Positions 33,568 to 40,172 of a DNA stretch of 42,209 nucleotides are shown in pieces. Both the position numbers and the translations under genes were made by a program. The first letter of the stretch is position 1; each line of letters begins with the position of its first letter. The notes under the pieces are model-generated. The model had not been told where the DNA came from. It saw only the letters and a program-made list of their open reading frames with translations, and searched no databases. Source of the DNA: Lachnospiraceae bacterium (GTDB lineage Bacteria > Bacillota > Clostridia > Lachnospirales > Lachnospiraceae); NCBI GenBank assembly GCA_015056725.1, contig SVFS01000017.1, positions 1 to 42,209 on the forward strand. The letters run 5' to 3'.

Positions 33568-34722
33568 TTATTTTAAAAATGATGTTCCTTCTATCTTTCC
33601 ATCCACCTGAAGCAAATCAAGAACCGTTGCTGCAATGTCTGCAAAGGTATCTCTTGTACCATAATTTACAGGTGCAAGCTTCTTTCCGTACATAATAAAT
33701 GGTGTATACTCTCTTGTATGGTCTGTTGTTGCCTGATATGCCGGATCGCAGCCATGATCTGCTGTAATCATCAGCACATCCTCCTCACCAAGCTTTGCAA
33801 GCATCTCCGGAAGCTTTTCGTCAAAGTAATTCAGTGCCTGAGCATAACCATCAATATCTCTTCTATGTCCGTAAAGCATGTCATAATCTACAAGATTTAC
33901 AAAACATAACCCTTCAAAATCCTTATCCATATACTGCAGAGTCTTTTCGATTCCGTCTGCATTTCCTTCTGTATAAGTAAATTCTGTCAGCCCTTTCCCC
34001 GCAAAAATATCATGGATTTTACCAATGCCAATCACATCTTTACCGGCAGCCTTTAATACATCTAACATTGTAGTGCTCTGCGGAAGCAGCGAATAATCAT
34101 GTCTGTGGCTTGTTCTGGTATATGCACCCGAAGTACCTACAAACGGTCTGGCAATAACACGTCCTACACCATGCATGCCCTGCAGAAGTTCTCTTGCCAT
34201 ATGACAATATTCGTATAATGTCTCAAGCGGCACTACCTCTTCGTGTGCAGCAACCTGAAATACGCTGTCGGCAGATGTATATACAATCAAATCGCCTGTT
34301 TTCACATGCTCATCGCCATAATCTTTGATGACTTCCGTTCCTGAATAGGGTTTATTACAAAGCACACCTCTGCCCGTCATCTCTGAAAATTTATCGAGCA
34401 CCTCCTTCGGAAATCCGTCCGGATACGTCGGAAGCGGTCTTTCAGAAATAATACCTGCGATTTCCCAATGTCCAATCGTAGTATCCTTCCCTTTAGAAGC
34501 CTCTTTCATTCTTGCTATGGAAGCAAGTGGTGTCTTCGTCTTTTCTCCGACCTCTACTCCATCTATATTGAAAAACCCAAGTCTGCTCATATTTGGCATG
34601 CTGAAATACTTGCTGCCTGCAGCTGCTTTTAACGTGTTCGTTCCTTTATCTCCATACTCTGCTGCATCCGGCAATTCGCCAATTCCCACACTATCAAGTA
34701 CAATTAAAAAAACTCTTCTCAT
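33568..34722 (-). CDS. deoB: phosphopentomutase
   Basis: DeoB converts ribose 1-phosphate or deoxyribose 1-phosphate to the 5-phosphate in nucleoside breakdown. The 384 residues carry the alkaline-phosphatase-type metal site: LDSVGIGELPDA (Asp10), the Thr-containing DTTIGHWE (80-87, catalytic Thr81 or Thr82), DVIGIGKIHDIFAGKGLTE, and TADHGCDPAYQATTDHTREYTP. AAAGGA lies before the ATG. No other nucleoside catabolic gene is next to it. No strong terminator is seen toward prfC, 108 bases downstream. Confidence 0.96.
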   Translation of the reverse strand: MRRVFLIVLDSVGIGELPDAAEYGDKGTNTLKAAAGSKYFSMPNMSRLGFFNIDGVEVGEKTKTPLASIARMKEASKGKDTTIGHWEIAGIISERPLPTYPDGFPKEVLDKFSEMTGRGVLCNKPYSGTEVIKDYGDEHVKTGDLIVYTSADSVFQVAAHEEVVPLETLYEYCHMARELLQGMHGVGRVIARPFVGTSGAYTRTSHRHDYSLLPQSTTMLDVLKAAGKDVIGIGKIHDIFAGKGLTEFTYTEGNADGIEKTLQYMDKDFEGLCFVNLVDYDMLYGHRRDIDGYAQALNYFDEKLPEMLAKLGEEDVLMITADHGCDPAYQATTDHTREYTPFIMYGKKLAPVNYGTRDTFADIAATVLDLLQVDGKIEGTSFLK

Positions 34723-34741
34723 CTCATGTCCTTTCCGGTCT

Positions 34742-34760
34742 CAAATGAATTTTTCATTTG
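34742..34760. repeat. short perfect inverted repeat between spoIIIAH and deoB
   Basis: CAAATGAA and TTCATTTG are perfect inverted arms around three bases, without a T-run. It lies 20 bases upstream of deoB. It could be an operator of deoB or a weak hairpin after spoIIIAH. Confidence 0.45.
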
Positions 34761-34807
34761 CATCTACCCAAAATTCTCTCTAAATATTACCACAAAACCT
34801 TTCTAAA

Positions 34808-35578
34808 TCAAAGCGTTGATGCCGTACTGATTACGATATTTTCAATCGATACACCTGTCTTGCGCATTACAATATCTTCAATCTGTGCACGTTTGGAATC
34901 TGTAAGCTCCATTCCCGCAACAACTACATCTACGGTATTTCCTGTAATACTTACTACTGCATCCGTAAAGCCTCTTGCACTCAATAATATTTCCGCAGAC
35001 ATTTCTTTTTCTGCGGTTTCTGTAAGTGCAACCATACTATCCAGTGCAACCTGCTTCTGGTCATCCGCAATAGATGTATTATTAATAATTTCTAATAATG
35101 CTTCCTTGTTTTCATAGCGTGTCTGTTCCTTTAGAAGCTTCGCACCCTGCAAGGTATTTACACTTACCGTCGAAGTAAATACCGCTTCTCCCGGAATCTC
35201 ACCTTCTGCCACATCACTGCTTTCGCTAAGCAGTTCATCTTCATAACCGGAATCTACCATATCCATATCCAAATCCAGACTTTCAATATCTACCAGCATA
35301 TCCTCCTGCTCTGGTTCGCTTTCCTGCAGCAATGCTTCTTCATCTGAAATTTCAAACATCGTGTCCTGTTCAAGCAATGCATATTCATCACTCGTAACAT
35401 CATCTTCTACTGTATACTCCATCATATTCGCCGCTTCCATTACTTCTTTACTTTCATCTGCTTCTGAAATGGTTACCTGCTGTGCCACATCACCTGAAAA
35501 ATGTAAGTATCCCGCTACTGCAATCATTAATGCAAGTGCTGTTATCATAAGCTGATTTTTCTTAAATACTTTTTTCAC
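34808..35578 (-). CDS. spoIIIAH: stage III sporulation protein AH
   Basis: SpoIIIAH is the mother-cell protein that meets SpoIIQ in the intermembrane space and forms part of the feeding-tube channel. The 256 residues have one membrane segment (about 11-29), an acidic linker rich in Glu and Asp, and a C-terminal YscJ/FliF-like ring domain (about 150-255). The start is GTG, eight bases after AGGGG. It is the last gene of the spoIIIA operon, 13 bases after spoIIIAG. Confidence 0.93.
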   Translation of the reverse strand: MKKVFKKNQLMITALALMIAVAGYLHFSGDVAQQVTISEADESKEVMEAANMMEYTVEDDVTSDEYALLEQDTMFEISDEEALLQESEPEQEDMLVDIESLDLDMDMVDSGYEDELLSESSDVAEGEIPGEAVFTSTVSVNTLQGAKLLKEQTRYENKEALLEIINNTSIADDQKQVALDSMVALTETAEKEMSAEILLSARGFTDAVVSITGNTVDVVVAGMELTDSKRAQIEDIVMRKTGVSIENIVISTASTL

Positions 35579-35591
35579 AAAAACATCCCCT

Positions 35592-36275
35592 TCATGATTT
35601 CATTTTGATTACTTTTATTTTATGCTCGCTAATATTAAATAATACTTCCAGCGCATCAATAATATTTTGTTTTACCTGCTTATCCCCTGCTCCCTGCGCA
35701 ATTACCACTACTCCGGCTACAGACGGCAAACGTGTCTGGACTACATAAGGGATATTGTTCCCTTCTTCATCGACGGTATAGATTGTTTCATACTGTTGTA
35801 CCTTTTCTATCCGGTCTCGCTTCCCTCCTTCTGCATCCATCTCTTCTATATTTATCTGTGACAGCTCTGTATCCTTTTCAACAATTTCTTCTCCATAATT
35901 AGATAATGTAATCATAACGGATACTTTTCCGATTCCGGATATGCTTTCCAGTATTTTTTGTACGCGATTTTCCATTTCCTTTGCATACTTCTCGCTTTCG
36001 ATATAAACAGAATTTGTTTGATAACATATGTTATCATCTGTTTTCTGCCCATTTTTGACAATTTTTTCCTCTAAAATCATCTCTGCAATTTCCGTCTCTT
36101 CTTTTGTCCCTCCAAACTGGTTTTTTTGTTGTGTCTCTGATGCCTTTTCTGTAGGCAGCGCGATAATCACAAGAAGTATTCCTATCAGTACTAATACCAT
36201 GTAATCCTCTTTCTTCATCTTTTTCAGTCTATTGACTACAGTAGTCATTCTGCTGTTTTTGTCCATACAAGGCAT
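35592..36275 (-). CDS. spoIIIAG: stage III sporulation protein AG
   Basis: SpoIIIAG forms a large ring in the mother-cell membrane of the SpoIIIA-SpoIIQ channel. The 227 residues have one membrane segment (about 26-42), a long insertion with many charged residues and a ring-building domain at the end. The ATG at 36275 follows GGAGGGGGAGC and lies inside spoIIIAF, so the genes overlap by 47 bases. A later ATG at 36248 is possible but has no comparable site. Confidence 0.9.
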   Translation of the reverse strand: MPCMDKNSRMTTVVNRLKKMKKEDYMVLVLIGILLVIIALPTEKASETQQKNQFGGTKEETEIAEMILEEKIVKNGQKTDDNICYQTNSVYIESEKYAKEMENRVQKILESISGIGKVSVMITLSNYGEEIVEKDTELSQINIEEMDAEGGKRDRIEKVQQYETIYTVDEEGNNIPYVVQTRLPSVAGVVVIAQGAGDKQVKQNIIDALEVLFNISEHKIKVIKMKS

Positions 36276-36726
36276 GCTCCCCCTCCATCTTAATCGGATC
36301 TATTTGTACCTTTTCAATTTCGACAAAAGATATTACTTCCTCCTCCATTCCGGTTTCTATTTTCTCTTTTCCCTCTTCATCCGTGAACTCTTCATTTGCA
36401 AGCTTCCCACTCGTAAACTCTTCATTCGCAAAATCCCCATTGTTAATTTTAGATTTAATTTTTAAACACATATTTTCCTGCATGTCATTAATATTTTTCT
36501 CTATTTCTAAAAGCTTTGTCTCTTCTGTTTCTATCTGTTCTCCCAATACCTTGAAAGAAAAATCCTCTGTTTTGATAAAACCAAGGAGTGCTCCCATGAG
36601 ATAAATAACCGTTATTAATTCCAACATAACTTTACAGATTTTCTCATATTGTTTTCCACTCTGCGTACTTAGAATCAATTTTCCGAGCATTGTAAGAAAA
36701 CATATTTCTTTTATACAGTCTATCAT
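36229..36726 (-). CDS. spoIIIAF: stage III sporulation protein AF
   Basis: SpoIIIAF is a small membrane protein of the SpoIIIA complex. The 165 residues have two membrane segments near 5-22 and 30-50, then a soluble domain. Near residues 98-116 two similar short blocks occur in tandem (FANEEFTSGKLANEEFTDEE), an internal repeat not needed for the family fold. It begins one base after the spoIIIAE stop and overlaps spoIIIAG. Confidence 0.88.
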   Translation of the reverse strand: MIDCIKEICFLTMLGKLILSTQSGKQYEKICKVMLELITVIYLMGALLGFIKTEDFSFKVLGEQIETEETKLLEIEKNINDMQENMCLKIKSKINNGDFANEEFTSGKLANEEFTDEEGKEKIETGMEEEVISFVEIEKVQIDPIKMEGEHALYGQKQQNDYCSQ

Positions 36727-36727
36727 T

Positions 36728-37957
36728 TCAAGTAATCCCTCTTACCGACATAATCGAAATAGCTATACTGAGTAAAAACAACCCCATTGATGTGAACACA
36801 ATTCTCCATAACATAAAACACGCATGTGCTATACGATCTATGGTTGTGATAAGTCCTGACTGATTAATTAAGCTTGCCACAGCTCCCGATAACTTTATCA
36901 TCATGGAAACAGCCAGTATTCTCATCAGCTTTGTAATGCAGACTATCAGTAAAACAGCGGTAATCAGCACTCCCAAGCCGTTTTTTATAAGCACTGACGA
37001 GCCCAGAAAAACATCCGATATCCCTTCTGATAAATTCCCGACTCCCGGTATCAGCGAGATCATTTTCTTAACCCCTGTCCATTTCAGAGAATCTACCGCC
37101 GGCATAATCATCCCTTGAATAATCCCCAAACTACTTAATCCCCACAGGAACCATTTCATACTGATGTCGATTCCCTTTTTTATCGTATTTAGCAAAATCT
37201 TTAAACGTTCTTCGTTCCATATTCCTGCCATAAAGCTTAAAAGCACATACACCTTTACTGCCGGAAGAAGAATATTTAATAGTATGTTTTCTACACAAAA
37301 TATAAAAAACAAAATCAATTCATAATACGCAACTGCATACCCTCCTCCGCCACTCAACCCGATTGCTGCGGCATATGCAGGTAATAAAATCTTAATAAAC
37401 TCCATGATTTTCCATATTAAATTTTCGGCTTCAGCATATATGGACAAAAATGCTTTTCCAAGCACAAGCATCATCGAAAAACACAGAAAATAGTATCCGA
37501 TTTCCTCTATTTGCCTACTTTTAAAAACATCTGTTATTATATAAAACAAGGATGCTATAACAGAAAATCCTACGAGCAATACAAATATATTTTTGCCTTC
37601 CGACAACTCTTTTCCCAAGTGTTCCGGTAATGATTTTGTACACATTTTTATTGCATCAGCTACTCTTCCCTGTAGAAGAAGCTCCCATGCAAATCGAAAC
37701 GGAACCTCCTTTGTCGTATCATCCGTTTCTAAATATTGGAAAATATCATTCATATAATTTTCCGAAAAAATGTCAAATAAATCATTCGAAACAGACAGGA
37801 AATCCTCTTGTTCGTTTTTGCCAAATTCATCACTTTCTATTTGTGCACTCTTTATATTGATGCAAGATGCATTGCATTTCATGCAAAGCATCATAAATAT
37901 AGTGACGGAAATCCATGCAAAATTAAAAAACGTGTGTTTTTTATTGCATTTTTTCAT
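36728..37957 (-). CDS. spoIIIAE: stage III sporulation protein AE
   Basis: SpoIIIAE is the polytopic membrane core of the SpoIIIA complex. The 409 residues have an N-terminal signal-like segment (10-30), an outside region to about residue 120 and about seven membrane segments after it. SLIPGVGNLSEGISDVFLGSSVLIKNGLG is a well-known conserved region. The ATG overlaps the spoIIIAD stop as ATGA. Confidence 0.95.
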   Translation of the reverse strand: MKKCNKKHTFFNFAWISVTIFMMLCMKCNASCINIKSAQIESDEFGKNEQEDFLSVSNDLFDIFSENYMNDIFQYLETDDTTKEVPFRFAWELLLQGRVADAIKMCTKSLPEHLGKELSEGKNIFVLLVGFSVIASLFYIITDVFKSRQIEEIGYYFLCFSMMLVLGKAFLSIYAEAENLIWKIMEFIKILLPAYAAAIGLSGGGGYAVAYYELILFFIFCVENILLNILLPAVKVYVLLSFMAGIWNEERLKILLNTIKKGIDISMKWFLWGLSSLGIIQGMIMPAVDSLKWTGVKKMISLIPGVGNLSEGISDVFLGSSVLIKNGLGVLITAVLLIVCITKLMRILAVSMMIKLSGAVASLINQSGLITTIDRIAHACFMLWRIVFTSMGLFLLSIAISIMSVRGIT

Positions 37958-38337
37958 AATGAAAATTTCCCAAGCAACTCAAACAGTGCCTGAACAATGG
38001 GAAATCCCACCATAATAACGCATATTTTTCCAAAAACATCGATTTGTCCTGCCATAGCCTGATATCCGGCATCTTTACATATAGAGCTTGTAAATTCACA
38101 TATATATGTAATTCCCACCATTTTTAACAACATCTTCAGATACTGTCCGCTTTTCTCTATATATGCTTGCAACGCTTCCACTCCATTCAATACACGAATC
38201 AGATAAGATATAGCGATTATTGCAATGAGCAATGCACCTGCAATTCCGATATATAAGGTATACTCCTGCTTTACATTTTTGAAAAAAATCCCAAAAACCA
38301 CCGCAAGAATCCCAATTATTCCAATTTTAACAATCAT
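37954..38337 (-). CDS. spoIIIAD: stage III sporulation protein AD
   Basis: This 127-residue membrane protein has about four membrane segments and contains LKMVGITYICEFTSSICKDAG, typical of SpoIIIAD. It resembles SpoIIIAC in its first half. The stop overlaps the spoIIIAE start by four bases. Confidence 0.95.
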   Translation of the reverse strand: MIVKIGIIGILAVVFGIFFKNVKQEYTLYIGIAGALLIAIIAISYLIRVLNGVEALQAYIEKSGQYLKMLLKMVGITYICEFTSSICKDAGYQAMAGQIDVFGKICVIMVGFPIVQALFELLGKFSL

Positions 38338-38358
38338 ATATATCTTTCCCTCTGTTTC

Positions 38359-38553
38359 TTAAAGTGAAAACATTTTCTGGATTGTTTCAAACAATTCATA
38401 TATATATGGTACAATCCACGTTAAAACAAGAATTAACCCTGCAAGCGATACCAGAAAAGCCTGTTCCTCCCTTCCACTATGTTTCAGCACTTGTCCCAAG
38501 ATTGTCACAAGAATACCAACTGCTCCTATTTTAAATATTACACTTACCGACAT
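38359..38553 (-). CDS. spoIIIAC: stage III sporulation protein AC
   Basis: This 64-residue protein has two membrane segments and the conserved FKIGAVGILVTILGQVLKHSGREE. The size is exactly that of SpoIIIAC. It lies 34 bases after spoIIIAB and 21 before spoIIIAD. Confidence 0.95.
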   Translation of the reverse strand: MSVSVIFKIGAVGILVTILGQVLKHSGREEQAFLVSLAGLILVLTWIVPYIYELFETIQKMFSL

Positions 38554-38587
38554 CCCTACCCCTTTCTCATAATGGTATTATTGTCTT

Positions 38588-39112
38588 TTATATCAAAAGA
38601 ATGGTTATCAAAAGTCCTGACATCACACTCATGCATAAAACCACTTTATTTTCTGTTTCATTTTCTTTTTGTTTCTTTTTCATATAATAGTCTATCTTCT
38701 GCATTGTCGTATGTAATACCTTCTGCTGCATGGATATATCTTCAAAAAACATTTTTTCTCCCAAACACATCATTTCTTCTTCCATTTCTTTTTTACAGTC
38801 TTTTCCAAGCTCATGCTTGATAAATTCATCTTTCCAAACTGCTCCAAAGCTTTCTCCGGTCTTTTCCTGCATCCTGATATATACCTTTTTCAGAAAATCT
38901 CTTTTCTTTTTATTGATAGTGGACTGTTTACTAATTCGAAGACATATTTCCGGCAGTGTTGATTTCTGAAAAGCCATTTCATTTTCTACAATCGACAGGA
39001 TATGCATCCATTCCTTACACTCTTCCACATCCAGTTTTCTTTCCTTAATTATGCTGACTCCGCATCCCATCGTACCTGTTATAATTGCTGCAAATCCCAA
39101 AATCCTGATCAT
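38588..39112 (-). CDS. spoIIIAB: stage III sporulation protein AB
   Basis: SpoIIIAB has an N-terminal membrane segment and a helical domain like GspF/T2SS inner membrane proteins. The 174 residues have membrane segments at about 4-20 and 155-173, and an inner helical region. GAGGGAAT precedes the ATG at 39112, which lies inside spoIIIAA, so the two overlap by 68 bases. This overlap is longer than most. Confidence 0.92.
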   Translation of the reverse strand: MIRILGFAAIITGTMGCGVSIIKERKLDVEECKEWMHILSIVENEMAFQKSTLPEICLRISKQSTINKKKRDFLKKVYIRMQEKTGESFGAVWKDEFIKHELGKDCKKEMEEEMMCLGEKMFFEDISMQQKVLHTTMQKIDYYMKKKQKENETENKVVLCMSVMSGLLITILLI

Positions 39113-40043
39113 ATATTCCCTCTACTATACAATTTCCGTCTCTTTTACCAAGTAAAATATATCGATTAAATACTTTATCCCCTGTAATATGCTTCATAAA
39201 TCGTTTTTCCCTTACGGTTTCTATCGAATCTCCATGAATTGTTGCCAATATTCTGCTCCCGCAGTGTATTGTCCTCTCCAGGGCTTCTATATCTTCCATA
39301 CTTCCCAGTTCATCCACCGCAATCACCTTGGGCGAAAGTGCCCTGACCAGCAACATCATTCCATAAACCTTAGGGCATGCATCCAATATATCTGTTCTTT
39401 TTCCCACATCATTTTCCGGCAATCCGTGATACATCCCTGCAATTTCCGAACGTTCATCTACCACTCCAACTGTTACGCCTTCTCCATAGGCATTTCCGTC
39501 CGATATATTTCTCACAATATCTCGAAGCAGTGTTGTTTTCCCACAGCCCGGCGGCGATATAATCAAAGTGTTTTGAAACATTCCGTTACTATATAAATAA
39601 GGCAATACCTTTTCTGACACCCCTTTTATTTCATGTGCAATTCTGATATTCATAAAATGAATATATTTCATAGTTTTTATTGCATCCCTTTCCCATACAA
39701 CCTGTCCTGCAAGTCCCACTCTATGCCCGCCCGGCAGTGTAAGATACCCCTGCTTAATCTCTTCGTCATATGCATAGATTGAGTAATTACACAGATGATT
39801 CAATAATTCTTCCAATTCGTATGTGCTTATACAAAAGCCCTTCGAAACATCTGATTCCCACTCTCCTTCTTTTGTTAAATAAAATTCTGTATAGCTGCCT
39901 GTATCCTCCTGTTTTCGAAACACAATGACAGGTCTATTTGCCCGAAGCCTTATTTCCTGTATGTTATTTCCATCTTTTGCTACCTTTTTAAAAACATCTC
40001 GAAGCGATAACGGAAACATCTGAATTATAGTTTTTTCCAACAT
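39045..40043 (-). CDS. spoIIIAA: stage III sporulation protein AA (AAA+ ATPase)
   Basis: SpoIIIAA is the PilT/GspE-like ATPase that powers or controls the SpoIIIA channel. The 332-residue form has Walker A SPPGCGKTT (163-171) and Walker B IAVDEL (241-246), then ATIHGDS. The frame starts with a GTG at 40049, only two bases after AGGAGG; the ATG at 40043 has the proper eight-base spacing and is called. It is the first gene of the operon, behind a SigmaE-like promoter and the pnp terminator. Confidence 0.95.
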   Translation of the reverse strand: MLEKTIIQMFPLSLRDVFKKVAKDGNNIQEIRLRANRPVIVFRKQEDTGSYTEFYLTKEGEWESDVSKGFCISTYELEELLNHLCNYSIYAYDEEIKQGYLTLPGGHRVGLAGQVVWERDAIKTMKYIHFMNIRIAHEIKGVSEKVLPYLYSNGMFQNTLIISPPGCGKTTLLRDIVRNISDGNAYGEGVTVGVVDERSEIAGMYHGLPENDVGKRTDILDACPKVYGMMLLVRALSPKVIAVDELGSMEDIEALERTIHCGSRILATIHGDSIETVREKRFMKHITGDKVFNRYILLGKRDGNCIVEGIYDQDFGICSNYNRYDGMRSQHN

Positions 40044-40062
40044 GTCCACAACCTCCTATCTC

Positions 40063-40091
40063 AATATATGAGGCATGTACAAGTTTCATGC
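40063..40091 (-). promoter_or_regulatory. SigmaE-like promoter of the spoIIIA operon
   Basis: On the minus strand GCATGAA (40085-40091) and CATATATT (40063-40070) are 14 bases apart. The -10 matches the known SigmaE pattern CATACANT at seven of eight positions, and the -35 matches KMATATW at five of seven. The start of transcription would be very close to the ribosome-binding site at 40052-40057. Confidence 0.5.
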
Positions 40092-40122
40092 AAAAAAAGA
40101 GACTATCGTTTGATAGTCTCTT
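40092..40122 (-). terminator. terminator of pnp
   Basis: AAGAGACTATC/GATAGTCTCTT (40097-40107 and 40112-40122) is a perfect 11-base-pair stem with a four-base loop, followed by T on the minus strand (A-run 40092-40096 on plus). It lies 50 bases after the pnp stop. Confidence 0.85.
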
Positions 40123-40172
40123 AAATCCAATATCCCTAATAGGTTATTCTATGCTTTTCATTTTATGGCAGA

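Noticed and set aside
36233..36247. Palindrome TGACTAC-A-GTAGTCA at the spoIIIAF stop
   Set aside because: It lies in coding sequence of the overlapping spoIIIAG and has no T-run; likely chance.
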